DNA of 64,000 nt from Vibrio sinaloensis DSM 21326 (GCF_000189275.1 NZ_AEVT01000056.1:62001-126000), one strand, 5' to 3'; shown: positions 1 through 10,629, numbered from the stretch's first letter. A program made the numbers and translations. Notes: generated from the sequence alone by a model not told the origin.

Positions 1-1061
1 TGGCGGCCTGACATGAATCCATCTGCAACAACTGGGCCGACGACAGACCCGACACTGTAACTGAACAGCATGACTTGGGTCGCTGACACAATGTAACTCG
101 CATCCAGTTTGTCACAGCCTAAATTGATTGCGACGGGATAGAGAGCGAATGTCGCCATGCCGAGTAGAAATAAACCTACGCCAAGGATACGAATTCCGTC
201 AACACTTGCTGTCAATGTAATGGACGCAACACCGAGCATACAAAAGACCGCCATAAGAAAAGTGCGACCCAAAAACTTAGACATCCAAGGGACAATAGGC
301 TGAACTGCCATACCTCCGAGAATGATCAACGCCATTAAGCTGCCCAAATTATCGTGGGAAATGCCACGTTCCGTGAGCTCCACTGGCATCAATCCATAAA
401 TCGCTCCCAAGGTTAATCCGGACACAATACAACCTATGATGGCGGCGTGATTAAGCTTTGCAATTTGTTTAAACGACATAGGCGAACTGTGAGCGCTTTC
501 TGGCTGATCCGAGTCACCAAATAATAAAACGACGATTGCTATCAGCAATAGGGTAAAGATGGCGATAAATGGTACACCGCCAGACACACCTAATATACCG
601 ATCCCTAGTTGACCTAAAGACGAGCCGCCATACAGTGAACCCATGTATAAACCGAGTCGTTTAGCCCGAGCGGATTCGTCGCCATGTAGCAACCAAGATT
701 CTACGATTACAAAGACGCCTGCCACCGCAATGCCTGCAACAAAGCGCGCTACCAACCATACGCTGGCTTGAGTAAAAGCAGGCAATGCTGCGATGGTCAC
801 GATGAAGGCAACCAGGCAATAAACAAACGCATTTCTATGTCCAACTTTCGTTACCACGGGTTCAATGATTACGGCTCCGACCAGAAGGCCACCATAGAAA
901 ACACTGGCTAACCAGCTTGCTAGCGATGATTCCAACCCGTAATGTGGCAGCATTAAAGGGATCAAGCTCATTAAGTAGCCTGACGCGACAGCGTATAATG
1001 CCAGCGCAATCACTGGTACAGAAATACGTGCTCTAGGGGTAGGAATTAAGGTGTTTTCCAA
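1..1061 (-). CDS. MFS transporter, YcaD-like (3' end outside window)
   Basis: Inner-membrane major facilitator transporter of unknown substrate. The reverse strand is open from a TTG at 1061 to the window edge (about 353 residues). Repeated hydrophobic segments are visible, with the typical loop after helix 2 (VVTKVGHRNA) and the stretch GVFVIVESWLL, which recalls the YcaD branch. The TTG start is inferred: an in-frame TAG lies just upstream, GAGG precedes the TTG at usable spacing, and the first ATG would cut into helix 1. The C-terminus is missing. Family is secure; substrate is unknown. Confidence 0.8.
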   Translation of the reverse strand, partial: MENTLIPTPRARISVPVIALALYAVASGYLMSLIPLMLPHYGLESSLASWLASVFYGGLLVGAVIIEPVVTKVGHRNAFVYCLVAFIVTIAALPAFTQASVWLVARFVAGIAVAGVFVIVESWLLHGDESARAKRLGLYMGSLYGGSSLGQLGIGILGVSGGVPFIAIFTLLLIAIVVLLFGDSDQPESAHSSPMSFKQIAKLNHAAIIGCIVSGLTLGAIYGLMPVELTERGISHDNLGSLMALIILGGMAVQPIVPWMSKFLGRTFLMAVFCMLGVASITLTASVDGIRILGVGLFLLGMATFALYPVAINLGCDKLDASYIVSATQVMLFSYSVGSVVGPVVADGFMSGR

Positions 1062-1201
1062 CGTCTTTGCCTCTTTAGTCTATGTGGAAATACAAACGAA
1101 TTTGGCGCGACTATGGAGGTAAAGCTAATTGAGGTACAAACGAAAAATATTATTCTTAACGATTAATAATATTTGTCGTTATTAAAGAAGGGAATGTGAA
1201 T

Positions 1202-1232
1202 AAAAAAGCCGAAATTCATCGCTTTTCGGCTT
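1202..1232 (-). terminator. Intrinsic terminator of trxC
   Basis: Read on the minus strand, AAGCCGAAA pairs with TTTCGGCTT and is followed by a T run. It lies just after the trxC stop and separates trxC from the MFS gene. Confidence 0.8.
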
Positions 1233-1249
1233 GGTTTATGTAATGTTTT

Positions 1250-1684
1250 TTACTTCATCAATGCTTGATTAAGCCATTGGTCGAATTGACCTTTTGGTAA
1301 TGCACCATTGATGACATCGACTCTTTTACCGTCTTTAAAGACCATGATGGTCGGAATGCTTCTAATTTGATACTTAGCCGCGATATTTTGCTGAGCCTCT
1401 GTATCGACTTTTACAAATCGTACATTTCCTGCGCGCTCATTTGCGACGTCACTAAATACTGGCGCAAAGCCGACACACGGATTACACCACGGAGCCCAAA
1501 AATCGATAACAACGGGCTGAGAACTTGATAACAAGGTGTCGAGGTTTTGCTCAGTACCTTCAATTGGCGAGCCATCTAATAGAGGCGCTTTACACTTACC
1601 ACATTTTGGGCTTTCCGAGACGCGTTCATTAGGTACCCGGTTTAAGCCTGAGCACGATGGACATCGAGTGTTGAATGTAGACAT
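1250..1684 (-). CDS. trxC: Thioredoxin 2
   Basis: Cytoplasmic disulfide reductase of 144 residues. The N-terminal zinc module has two CxxC pairs (CPSC near residue 8 and CGKC near residue 28), which separates TrxC from TrxA. The thioredoxin fold follows with the active site WAPWCNPC near residues 64–71 and the cis-proline stretch IRSIPT. The active site is WCNPC, not the usual WCGPC, so the residue that tunes redox potential differs from E. coli TrxC. The gene is monocistronic and divergent from fabH. Identity is secure. Confidence 0.95.
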   Translation of the reverse strand: MSTFNTRCPSCSGLNRVPNERVSESPKCGKCKAPLLDGSPIEGTEQNLDTLLSSSQPVVIDFWAPWCNPCVGFAPVFSDVANERAGNVRFVKVDTEAQQNIAAKYQIRSIPTIMVFKDGKRVDVINGALPKGQFDQWLNQALMK

Positions 1685-1810
1685 GACTTTACTCTTTCTA
1701 ATTGTAATTGCTGTGATGGGGATTGTTTCAAGAAGGTGACACCACCCATAAAGGCTAGTTATACTCTGAAAAGGTCGAGTGACTCAAATAAGAATTTAAA
1801 AAGGCTCAGA

Positions 1811-2896
1811 ATGACAACTTTTTTTGCAGAAATTACAGGCTGGGGTAAGTGCCTACCGCCAGCGAAGCTCTCCAACGATGATTTAAGTACTTTTATCGAT
1901 ACTTCCGATGAGTGGATTCGAACTCGAACTGGTATCGAAAACCGTCGCATCAGTCACGTTAACACGTCTGATATGGCAACCGTAGCCGCTAAGCATGCCC
2001 TTGCTTGTGCGGGTATCACTGCCGATGACGTCGATCTTCTTATCGTCGCAACCTGTTCTCCAGATTCATTGATTCCAAATATTGCTTCAAAGATCTCTCA
2101 AAACTTGGGAATGAAAGCGGCGACGGCTTTTGACCTGAACGCCGCTTGTACTGGCTTTGTGTATGGCCTAGAAACCGCGACTCGTTTAATTCAAGCGGGT
2201 AACTACAAAAACGCAATTGTGATTGGTGCCGAGCGTTTGTCTTTCTTTATCGATTGGACAAAGCGAGATACGGCCGTGTTGTTTGGTGATGGTGCAGGTG
2301 CAGTGGTTTTGACACGTACCGAGCAACAAGTTGGACTTCAACATGCACAACTGGGCTGTGATTCAGCAGGGCGTGATATTCTCGCGGTACCTAAATTTGG
2401 TACTTCTATGGATCGTTTTGCGGCAGACAACGGTTACTGGGACTTTAACTTTGTTGGTAAAGAGATATTCAAGCGAGCAGTCAAAGGTATGGGTGCGGCT
2501 GCACAAAGCGTCCTCCAACGTAGCCAGCTGTCGACAGAGAATATCGATGTGGTTATTCCCCACCAAGCGAACATTCGTATCATTCAGACCTTATGTGATT
2601 TATCAGGTATTAGCCAAGATAAAGCATTCGTGAATATCCAAAACTACGGCAACACCTCTGCTGCGACTGTGCCGATTGCTCTATGTGAATCCTTAGAACA
2701 AGGCGTCGTTAAACCAGGTGATAATCTGTTACTGGCTGCGTTTGGCGCAGGGTTAACTTGGGGTGCTGGTCATATCAAGTGGGGCGAACGCGTAACGCCA
2801 CTTGGTGAAAGTGACGCAGCGCTTCCTGATTGTGACCAAAGCGCTCTCGAACTACTTGAAGAGGCGATTGAGTTTTGTAAGAGCAAAGCGCAATAA
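1811..2896 (+). CDS. fabH: 3-oxoacyl-ACP synthase III (second FabH)
   Basis: Condenses an acyl-CoA with malonyl-ACP to start fatty acid synthesis. The catalytic triad is visible: Cys113 in NAACTGF, His251 in PHQANIRI and Asn281 in NYGNTSA. The open frame extends upstream to 1736, but ATG 1811 is chosen because FabH proteins begin with an ITGWG-like strand at once and AAAAAGG lies upstream. At 361 residues it is longer than housekeeping FabH (about 317), with a C-terminal extension rich in acidic residues. Vibrios usually carry another fabH in the main fab cluster, so this is probably the chromosome II paralogue, perhaps with different primer specificity. Confidence 0.9.
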   Translation: MTTFFAEITGWGKCLPPAKLSNDDLSTFIDTSDEWIRTRTGIENRRISHVNTSDMATVAAKHALACAGITADDVDLLIVATCSPDSLIPNIASKISQNLGMKAATAFDLNAACTGFVYGLETATRLIQAGNYKNAIVIGAERLSFFIDWTKRDTAVLFGDGAGAVVLTRTEQQVGLQHAQLGCDSAGRDILAVPKFGTSMDRFAADNGYWDFNFVGKEIFKRAVKGMGAAAQSVLQRSQLSTENIDVVIPHQANIRIIQTLCDLSGISQDKAFVNIQNYGNTSAATVPIALCESLEQGVVKPGDNLLLAAFGAGLTWGAGHIKWGERVTPLGESDAALPDCDQSALELLEEAIEFCKSKAQ

Positions 2897-2918
2897 CTGC
2901 CATTGTCGTTAGAAAGCG

Positions 2919-2946
2919 AAACCGCGGATTGTCCGCGGTTTTTTTG
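2919..2946 (+). terminator. Intrinsic terminator after fabH
   Basis: ACCGCGGA pairs with TCCGCGGT around a TTG loop and is followed by seven T residues. Confidence 0.9.
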
Positions 2947-3029
2947 TACTGAATCCCTGAAAAATCTACAGACAATTGTCGATTAGTCAGTATTATAGGG
3001 CGCGAAATCAGAGCGATAAAAGGGCTTAC

Positions 3030-4160
3030 ATGAAGTTTGTACACACCTCAGATTGGCATCTCGGACGCCAGTTCCACAATGTATCTTTGCTAGATGATCA
3101 ACAAGCGGTTCTCGAAGGGTTATTTGACTATCTTAAAGGTAATCCTGTTGATGCGCTTGTCATAGCAGGGGATGTGTATGACCGCTCTGTACCGCCGACC
3201 GCCGCAATTGAAGTGATGAACGACTTTGTTAATCGAGTCTGTGGTGGGCTTGGTTTACCTATTATCCTTATCCCGGGTAATCATGATGGCGCTCAGCGAT
3301 TAAGCTTTGGAGCAGAACGCATGAAAGAGGCGGGATTACATATCATCGCGAATTTCGACGATATGCTGACCCCCGTTGTTATAGATTCTGATATCGGCCC
3401 AGTTGCTTTCTATGGGATGCCTTATAACGACCCTGAGTTGGTGCGTCACCACTTTCAACAGTCTGTCAGCACGCATGATCAAGCGCATCAATTGTTAAGC
3501 GAGAAAATACAAGACACGTTCAAAGCGGAGCAGAAACGTGTCCTAATTAGCCACTGCTTTGTTGATGGCGCGATTGAATCTGATTCAGAGCGTCCATTGT
3601 CTATTGGTGGCTCTGACAGGGTCAGTCACGAACACTTTACTCATTTTGACTATGTTGCGCTTGGACACCTGCATCAGCCGCAAAAGAAAGGCGAAGAGTT
3701 TATCCGCTACTCGGGATCGCTGATGAAATACAGCTTTTCAGAGCAACACCAGAAAAAAGGCGTAACCTTGGTTGAACTTGATCACGACGGTTTCTCGAGT
3801 GCTACACACATCGACCTTGTCGCACCCCATCAAATGCGCATTTTAGAAGGTGAAATGCACCAAATCTTGAAAAATGGCAAGCAAGACCCGAATAACCAAG
3901 ACTACCTGTTGATTCGATTGCTTGATAGGCACGCAATACTCAACCCAATGGATAAACTAAGAGCCGTTTATCCTAATGTCCTGCACTTGGAGAAACCCGG
4001 CATGCTGGTGGGAGTAGAGCAACAAATGGCTCAGGCAAAGTTAGCTCGAAACGAACTGGACATGTTCAAGGACTTTTTCTCAGAAGCTCAGGATAGTGAG
4101 CTCAGTGAAACTCAACAAGATGCATTGGCAAGCATTATCAAGCAACTCAACAAGCAATAG
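3030..4160 (+). CDS. sbcD: Exonuclease subunit SbcD
   Basis: Mn-dependent nuclease subunit of the SbcCD (Mre11–Rad50-like) complex, which opens hairpins and removes protein-blocked DNA ends. The calcineurin-like phosphoesterase motifs appear in order: DWHLGR near residue 9, GDVYDR, GNHD, SHCF and GHLHQPQ. The open frame runs further upstream, but MKFVHTSDWHLGR is the conserved N-terminus and AAAAGGG precedes ATG 3030. It is 376 residues, close to the family length. The stop lies eight bases before sbcC, so the two form an operon. Confidence 0.96.
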   Translation: MKFVHTSDWHLGRQFHNVSLLDDQQAVLEGLFDYLKGNPVDALVIAGDVYDRSVPPTAAIEVMNDFVNRVCGGLGLPIILIPGNHDGAQRLSFGAERMKEAGLHIIANFDDMLTPVVIDSDIGPVAFYGMPYNDPELVRHHFQQSVSTHDQAHQLLSEKIQDTFKAEQKRVLISHCFVDGAIESDSERPLSIGGSDRVSHEHFTHFDYVALGHLHQPQKKGEEFIRYSGSLMKYSFSEQHQKKGVTLVELDHDGFSSATHIDLVAPHQMRILEGEMHQILKNGKQDPNNQDYLLIRLLDRHAILNPMDKLRAVYPNVLHLEKPGMLVGVEQQMAQAKLARNELDMFKDFFSEAQDSELSETQQDALASIIKQLNKQ

Positions 4161-4168
4161 GCGCAAAC

Positions 4169-7100
4169 ATGAAACCACTTAAGTTAACCATGCAAGCTTT
4201 TGGTCCGTTTGCTAATCAACAAGAAATTGATTTTACCTCGCTTGGTAGCAATCCGCTGTTCCTTATTAATGGCCCAACAGGCTCAGGGAAAACATCGATC
4301 CTTGATGCGATGAGTTTCGCACTTTATGGGGAAACGACTGGTGATGAACGTCAGGGGACGCAAATGCGCAGCGACCTTGCCAAGATTAATGTAGCGACGG
4401 AAGTGACCTTTGAATTCGCGCTGCAAGAAAAAATCTACCGCGTGATACGCTCACCAGAGCAAGAAGCGCCAAAAGCACGCGGTGAGGGAACCACGATGCG
4501 AAAGCACACTGCGGCCTTGTATCAAATCGGTGAAAACGACACACTGATTACCAGTAAAACGGCTCAAGTAAAAAGCGAGATCACGCAATTACTTGGCCTA
4601 AACGAAACGCAGTTCAGGCAAGTGATGGTTTTGCCTCAAGGTAAATTCCGTGAATTACTCCTCGCCAGCTCTAAAGATCGGGAAGACATCTTTGGGCAAC
4701 TGTTCCAAACCGAAATCTATAAGAAGATTGAGTTTGCCTTAAAAGATAAAGCCAGCGCGATCAGCAAGGCAAAAAATGATTTTGATAATCAGATACGAGG
4801 TGCCTTAAATGTCGCGGAGGTAGAGAGCGAACCTCAATTAATCGCACTACTGGAATCAGAAAAGCAAAACCTCAATAGCGCACAAGAATCAGAGCTGAAA
4901 GCACGCACTGAACTCGACGGCAGAAAGCGTACTGAGCAGCAAGCCAATGCGCTAGTTTTGCGTTTCAAGCAAAAAGACCAAGCAAATCATGCTCTGAATG
5001 AACACCTTGCTAACGAGGCGAGTTATTTAGCCACAAAACAGCGTTTAGAAGCCGCTAAACGGGCCAATACACTGACGGTACCGTACCAACGCTGGAAACA
5101 AAATGCCCGCTTGGCTGATGAGCTCGTTGAGAGCGAACTCAGCCTAAAAGAGCAAGTAGAGCAATCTAAGCTTTCGCTAGACTCAGCAAGTAAGAAGCTT
5201 CAAACGGCCGAGTCTGACGCCAAAGAAATACCAAAACTGAACGATGAGTTGTACGCTTTGGAAACTGTTCAAAGCAAGTTGTTGGAGCGAGACCAACTTA
5301 GCGCCGCACTCAATCAATCAGCTAAAACGCTAGAAGAACAGAATCAAACTCTTGCCAAATACATTGCTTACAAAGACAAGCTCGCGAATGACCTTACGCT
5401 AGGCCAACAGCAACTTGAAGCGCTTAAAATCAGTGTCAGTGAAAAGCCGAAATTGGAATCTGAGTTAGAAAGTATTGCCCGTAAACAGCAAGATCTTACA
5501 AAGCTTGCCCAGATGCGAACTGAGCATAGCGCGCTAGAGGTGGTTTTACCTGAGCTGCAGCGTAAGATAGAGCACGAGAAAAAGATCTTAGATGAAAAGC
5601 AACTCTCGGCCGACCGCTTGGAGCTCAGCTGGCACCAAGCGCAAGCAGCAGTGCTAGCGCAAAAACTGCAAGACGGAGAGGCATGCCCAGTGTGCGGCAG
5701 CCACGAACACCCTTTACCTGCTGCGTTTGCTGGTGAAACTATCGATAAGCAGAGTGTCGATCTCGCACGAGAACAGCATAGGCGAGCATTGCATCAGTTT
5801 ACTCAAGCTGAAAACCAACTCGCCCAACAGCAGATGCTCGTTAGCCGTTCTGAGAAACAGTTAAACGCATTTATTCAAGAGCTGGGGTTGGATAGCAATC
5901 TATCCATCGAGCCATTGGAGGCGCGTGCTCGCGAACTATCACAGCAACTCAATCAGTTGTCGACTATCGACTTAGCCGGGCAAGAAGCCAAGCTGGATGA
6001 GCTTGCGAAACGCTGCGAAAAAGGTGAGGCCGAGATTAATCAGGTTAGAGAGCAACTGGCGGCGACCAAAGCTCAACAAGGCGAGCTTGGTGCAAGGTTA
6101 GATGCTCTCAATACGCAACTCGATCCTAAGTTGGCAACCTTAGAATCGGTGCAAAATACGCAGCTCGAGTTTAAAAAGCGTGTTGAGTCACTCAGTCAGA
6201 ACCTTGAACAAGCGAGTAGAAGTCAGCAGCAGGCGAGTACGCAGTACTCTACGTTGCAGGGACAGTTTGAGCAAACGACATTGCAATTAACAAAGGCCAA
6301 GCAACAACTGGCAGCAGACGAGCAGCAATGGCGTCAAGCGCTTGCTGAGACAGAGTTTACTGACGAACAAAGTTACTTGAATGCAAGTGCAAATGAGAGT
6401 CAGCTAGCGAGCTGGCAGAGTGAAGCCGAGTCGTTTACGCAAAATAAAATCAAGCTGGAACAGACGGTTGCTGATCTCTCACGTGAACTATCTGATCAAA
6501 GTGCGCCAGATATGGCCGCGATTCAAACAGAACGAGAAAAAGCCGAGCAAACTTATGGGGAAGTAAGAGCTCAACTGGATGCGGCGCGTTCAAAACATGA
6601 GCGATACGAAAAAGTGGCTCATGATATTGATAAGCTTCATGAGCAAAACGCACAACTAGAAAAAGAATATCAGGTATACGGGACCCTTTATGACGTCGCG
6701 AGTGGCAAAACCGGAAGTCGGGTTAGCTTGCACCGTTTTGTTCTTGGTGTATTGCTTGATGACGTACTTGTCCAAGCGTCACAACGATTGAGTTTGATGA
6801 GTAAAGGGCGCTATATCTTAATGCGTAAGACGGAAGGCTTTAAAGGCGCAGCAGGGCGAGGGTTAGATCTTATCGTTGAAGATGGGTATACCGGTAAAAC
6901 GCGTGATGTCGCGACGCTATCTGGTGGAGAGTCATTTATGGCGGCACTTTCATTGGCGCTTGGTCTGTCGGACGTCGTTCAATCCTATAGCGGAGGTATT
7001 CGCTTAGAAACGCTGTTTATTGATGAAGGTTTTGGCAGTTTAGATCCCGAGTCTCTCGACCTCGCGATTCAAACGTTAATTGATTTACAACAGTCTGGAC

Positions 7101-7210
7101 GAACGATTGGTCTTATTTCCCATGTGTCTGAACTAAAGGAGCAGATGTCTCAGCGCATCGATGTTGTGCCGAGCAAGTGGGGCAGCCAAGTAAATTTGGT
7201 TGCTATGTAG
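4169..7210 (+). CDS. sbcC: Exonuclease subunit SbcC
   Basis: SMC-like ATPase partner of SbcD, 1013 residues. Walker A (GPTGSGKTS) is near residue 36. Long Gln/Glu/Lys-rich coiled coils flank the zinc-hook CPVCG at Cys506/Cys509, which is central as expected. The ABC signature LSGGESF and Walker B (LFIDEGFGSLD) are near the C-terminus. The ATPase head is therefore split by an intact hook. Co-transcribed with sbcD. No defect seen. Confidence 0.96.
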   Translation: MKPLKLTMQAFGPFANQQEIDFTSLGSNPLFLINGPTGSGKTSILDAMSFALYGETTGDERQGTQMRSDLAKINVATEVTFEFALQEKIYRVIRSPEQEAPKARGEGTTMRKHTAALYQIGENDTLITSKTAQVKSEITQLLGLNETQFRQVMVLPQGKFRELLLASSKDREDIFGQLFQTEIYKKIEFALKDKASAISKAKNDFDNQIRGALNVAEVESEPQLIALLESEKQNLNSAQESELKARTELDGRKRTEQQANALVLRFKQKDQANHALNEHLANEASYLATKQRLEAAKRANTLTVPYQRWKQNARLADELVESELSLKEQVEQSKLSLDSASKKLQTAESDAKEIPKLNDELYALETVQSKLLERDQLSAALNQSAKTLEEQNQTLAKYIAYKDKLANDLTLGQQQLEALKISVSEKPKLESELESIARKQQDLTKLAQMRTEHSALEVVLPELQRKIEHEKKILDEKQLSADRLELSWHQAQAAVLAQKLQDGEACPVCGSHEHPLPAAFAGETIDKQSVDLAREQHRRALHQFTQAENQLAQQQMLVSRSEKQLNAFIQELGLDSNLSIEPLEARARELSQQLNQLSTIDLAGQEAKLDELAKRCEKGEAEINQVREQLAATKAQQGELGARLDALNTQLDPKLATLESVQNTQLEFKKRVESLSQNLEQASRSQQQASTQYSTLQGQFEQTTLQLTKAKQQLAADEQQWRQALAETEFTDEQSYLNASANESQLASWQSEAESFTQNKIKLEQTVADLSRELSDQSAPDMAAIQTEREKAEQTYGEVRAQLDAARSKHERYEKVAHDIDKLHEQNAQLEKEYQVYGTLYDVASGKTGSRVSLHRFVLGVLLDDVLVQASQRLSLMSKGRYILMRKTEGFKGAAGRGLDLIVEDGYTGKTRDVATLSGGESFMAALSLALGLSDVVQSYSGGIRLETLFIDEGFGSLDPESLDLAIQTLIDLQQSGRTIGLISHVSELKEQMSQRIDVVPSKWGSQVNLVAM

Positions 7211-7327
7211 CTAACGTTTAAGTACGAACTTGTGGTGACTGGCTAATATATGTGCTAATTATTAATTGAATTAGCTGAAAAATATAAAAGCAAACTGAAG
7301 CAGTAAGTTAGTTGGATAGGGTGACAA

Positions 7328-9397
7328 ATGGACGCATTTCGCGGAGCGATCCAAGAAACAGTCGATAAAATCTATCAATACGCAGAACCTAACCTAACTC
7401 TAGTAGGTTGGATGGGGCTACTCGGCTTTCCTACCTATTACTACGTTTGGAGTTATTTGTTCCCACAACCCTACGAAAGTTTAGGGTTGAGGCTGTTCTG
7501 TTCTCTGTTGTTTGCGGGAATCGCGTTTAGAAACTACCTTCCTGAGTACGCTCGTCGGCATATGCCGATCTATTACTTGTGCTCGATGACGATTTGCCTG
7601 CCATTTTTCTTCTTCTACATGATGTTAATGAACGAATGGTCCACTATTTGGGCTATGTCGTTCATGGCATCCGCTTTCCTGCACATACTGTTAGTGCACC
7701 AAACTAGGGTAGTCTTATCGCAAACCGCTATTGCGATAATCACTGCTTTCACCCTTGTTTATAACGCAGATTTTCATGCCGCACTACAAGACATTGTTTG
7801 GCCATATATTCCTATCTTCTTGTTTACCTACGTGTTTGGTACTTTGTTTTATTTTAGAAACCAGGTTGAGCACGAGAGTAAGGTATCCATTGCCAAGTCG
7901 TTTGGTGCGGGTATTGCTCACGAAATGCGTAACCCTCTCAGTGCGTTAAAGGCGTCACTGGAAGTATTGAGTTCTATTCTGCCAGCGGAAAAAGAGACCT
8001 ATCAAAACGGTATTAAAATTTCTTCCCATGAGCTGTCTATGGCACGTGAGGTGCTTAGTGATGCCGATGAGGTGATTAAGAATGGTAACGAAGCGATCGA
8101 TCTCCTGTTAACGTCCATTGATGAGAACCGAGTGTCAACGTCCACATTCAAAAAGCACTCAATCCAAGAGGTGATAGAAAACGCGCTGGATAGTTTCGCC
8201 TACAAAAGTGTGCGAGATAAGCAATCACTCAGCTTTAATGTTGAGCAGGATTTTGAATTTTTCGGCAGTGATACGCTGATAAAGTACGCTTTGTACAACC
8301 TACTTAAAAACGCTTTTTACTATCAGGCTGGAGTCGATTTTAAAATCTCGGTATCAATCAAACAGCTTGAACATAAAAACCAACTTGTATTTAGAGATAA
8401 TGGCGTTGGAATTGAGCCTGAAGTTCTACAGCACATTTTTAAAGACTTCTATACATTCGGCAAGACAGGAAGCTATGGCCTTGGCCTTCCATTTTGCCAC
8501 AAGGTCATGACTGCGGTTGGCGGCAAAATTGAATGCGAGTCCGTACCGGGAGAATGGACGGAGTTTACCTTAACCTTTCCCGAATATCGGTCTGAAATCG
8601 TTGATGTAATTAAGCATGATTTGTTGAAATCCAAATCAGTCTTGTATGTTGGCGGATCAGGTCTGATCCAGCGGATACTCAATGAACATTCGTTTTACAA
8701 AGGGTTTCGTATTGTAAGTGTGGATCTTAAATCGGCCAGCCAAAAACAAGAGTATGAGTTCGAATTCGACCTTATTTTCATCGATATGGACTCTGCTAGA
8801 AACGCCCCAGAGACGTTTGCTGACTTAGAGCACAGACTTCATTTTACCGAAGCTAGAGTGGTGCTTCTCTACAGTCCAGACGCCCAATACCCAGACAATA
8901 TTGAACGACACTTAACGGTATACCCAATTGCTAAAGACAGAATGGAGCAATCAGCAGGAGCTGCGTTGGACGAGCTGTTTTTTGAGTCACCAGAGCCAAA
9001 TCGCAATCTCATACCGAAAAAGATAGATCGCCACGGCAAAACTATCATGATCGCAGACGATAACCACTCTTTAAGAGCTTACACGTCGATTTTGCTCGAA
9101 CAACAAGGCTTTGAGGTAATTCAGGTTCAAAACGGTCAAGAGGTGCTAGACAAGCTGCAGCAAAGCCCTGTTGACTTAGTTATTATGGATATCGAAATGC
9201 CATATTTGAATGGTTTTGAAGCGGCCAACGCAATTCGAAATTCAGCGACAGATTATGCAAATGTCCCGATACTTGGTCACACTGGGGACTCTACCTCTAA
9301 TGCGATCGACAAGATCCAACAATCCGGAATGAACGACTATCTAATTAAGCCTGCTGGGTCTGGTGTATTACTGGATAAAATAGCGAATTGGATATAA
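7328..9397 (+). CDS. cqsS: CAI-1 quorum-sensing hybrid kinase/phosphatase
   Basis: Inner-membrane receptor for the alpha-hydroxyketone autoinducer CAI-1. It feeds the LuxU–LuxO phosphorelay; neither of those genes is in this window. The 689 residues hold six or so N-terminal membrane segments (to about residue 176), a dimerisation region with phosphorylated His198 (IAHEMRNPLSAL), an ATPase domain with DNGVGIEPE and GLGLPF, and a C-terminal receiver with Asp621 (VIMDIEMP). The residue 24 before the histidine is Phe174. By register this matches the tail-length position that is Cys170 in V. cholerae and Phe175 in V. harveyi. It is convergent with cqsA. Confidence 0.95.
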   Translation: MDAFRGAIQETVDKIYQYAEPNLTLVGWMGLLGFPTYYYVWSYLFPQPYESLGLRLFCSLLFAGIAFRNYLPEYARRHMPIYYLCSMTICLPFFFFYMMLMNEWSTIWAMSFMASAFLHILLVHQTRVVLSQTAIAIITAFTLVYNADFHAALQDIVWPYIPIFLFTYVFGTLFYFRNQVEHESKVSIAKSFGAGIAHEMRNPLSALKASLEVLSSILPAEKETYQNGIKISSHELSMAREVLSDADEVIKNGNEAIDLLLTSIDENRVSTSTFKKHSIQEVIENALDSFAYKSVRDKQSLSFNVEQDFEFFGSDTLIKYALYNLLKNAFYYQAGVDFKISVSIKQLEHKNQLVFRDNGVGIEPEVLQHIFKDFYTFGKTGSYGLGLPFCHKVMTAVGGKIECESVPGEWTEFTLTFPEYRSEIVDVIKHDLLKSKSVLYVGGSGLIQRILNEHSFYKGFRIVSVDLKSASQKQEYEFEFDLIFIDMDSARNAPETFADLEHRLHFTEARVVLLYSPDAQYPDNIERHLTVYPIAKDRMEQSAGAALDELFFESPEPNRNLIPKKIDRHGKTIMIADDNHSLRAYTSILLEQQGFEVIQVQNGQEVLDKLQQSPVDLVIMDIEMPYLNGFEAANAIRNSATDYANVPILGHTGDSTSNAIDKIQQSGMNDYLIKPAGSGVLLDKIANWI

Positions 9398-9429
9398 CCC
9401 TCAAATCATGAGTTTAATATGAGGGTTAT
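9394..9429. terminator. Hairpin between convergent cqsS and cqsA
   Basis: ATAACCCTCA (9394–9403) pairs perfectly with TGAGGGTTAT (9420–9429) around a 16-base loop. There is no long T run on either strand. It probably ends both transcripts, but this is inferred from position. Confidence 0.5.
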
Positions 9430-9447
9430 CAGTTAATAACTATATAT

Positions 9448-10629
9448 TTAGATAATATATAAGTTGGGTTGTTGATAAGCGAGAGCGCAGGCTGAAATTA
9501 TTTTATCGGCTTGCGATTTAGTGACGCTGCTATTTAGTGAAAAACGAATGATGTTTTTATTTGGTGTCGTCGCTGGTTGGCAGAATACTGCTCCAAATAC
9601 ACCTTGTGACTCTAGGAAATCACGAACATTCTCTGTGTTTCTTTCATCGCCAGTTTCCAGTGTGACAATTTGAGAGTCGCTACGAATGGTTATTCCTAGC
9701 TTCACCAACTGCTGTTTTAAATAGCGGCTAATATTCTTTAAATCTTCTCGTTGTTTTGACTGGCCTTTAATCACTTCTAAGGTTTGATCCAATCTTTCTA
9801 TCTCATAAGGTAACATTGCTGAGCTAAAAACGGCCGGGAATCCTACAAACGGGATACACTCATTAGCTTTGTTATTGCACCAGATTGCGCCAGCTCGATA
9901 GGCGAATGTTTTTGCCAAGCTGGCAGTCATAAAATCGACTTGATGACTGAGCTTTAGGCTTTTCAGCAAACCTTCACCTTGCTTACCGTGCGTACCGAGT
10001 GAGTGAGATTCATCGACCACAATGGCACAACCGTATTCCTTCGCAGTGAGCACGAGATCGATCAACGGAGCGACAGTCCCAATCGTGCTGTAGATAGAAT
10101 CAACCAAAACAATGCCCGGGCCATGTCGTTTGAGCAGTTTGGTTAAGTGCTTCACATTATTATGCATAAACGGGTGAATGTTAGCCCCTGCAATTCGTGC
10201 CCCCTCCCACAATGACATGTGAGCGAAGAAATCTATGTAGACCTGAGTTTCACTGTCACAGATGGTTTGCAGCAAGGCTAAGTTGGCAGACCAACCAGAC
10301 TGAGAAAGCAAGCATGAATGAAATCCGGTGAACTGGGCCAATTTGGTTTCAAGTTCGGGTTTACTTTCATCTTCTTGAAGAAACACGCCAGACATAAATG
10401 CTGTGGTTTCTTTGGCTTGGATTGCGTCAGTGTGACGTTGAATTATTTGTGGATGATTGGCTAGGTCTAGGTAATCATTACTTTGTAATACCAGATCTTT
10501 TTTATCTGGTTGATTACCAATGACTAGATGTTTTCCATTTTGATGGCAATTGACCAAGCGTTCTAAATGTCCCTCTATTTTTTGGTTAATGAATGAGGGT
10601 AAGGGAGGGCAAAGGTTTAGCGTATTCAT
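9448..10629 (-). CDS. cqsA: CAI-1 autoinducer synthase
   Basis: PLP-dependent alpha-oxoamine synthase that joins an acyl-CoA to S-adenosylmethionine to give amino-CAI-1 (known for the family). Visible: substrate-side QSNDYL near residue 49, the PLP aspartate in VVDESHS near 206, and the PLP lysine Lys240 in [11 protein letters not shown] 10629 is chosen over the upstream in-frame start at 10668 because AAAGGA sits eight bases before it and the protein then begins like other CqsA proteins (393 residues). Convergent with its receptor gene cqsS, as is usual in vibrios. Confidence 0.95.
   Translation of the reverse strand: MNTLNLCPPLPSFINQKIEGHLERLVNCHQNGKHLVIGNQPDKKDLVLQSNDYLDLANHPQIIQRHTDAIQAKETTAFMSGVFLQEDESKPELETKLAQFTGFHSCLLSQSGWSANLALLQTICDSETQVYIDFFAHMSLWEGARIAGANIHPFMHNNVKHLTKLLKRHGPGIVLVDSIYSTIGTVAPLIDLVLTAKEYGCAIVVDESHSLGTHGKQGEGLLKSLKLSHQVDFMTASLAKTFAYRAGAIWCNNKANECIPFVGFPAVFSSAMLPYEIERLDQTLEVIKGQSKQREDLKNISRYLKQQLVKLGITIRSDSQIVTLETGDERNTENVRDFLESQGVFGAVFCQPATTPNKNIIRFSLNSSVTKSQADKIISACALAYQQPNLYII

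Noticed and set aside
1736..1810. Longer FabH start at 1736
   Set aside because: The extra 25 residues do not resemble FabH, and a better ribosome site precedes ATG 1811.
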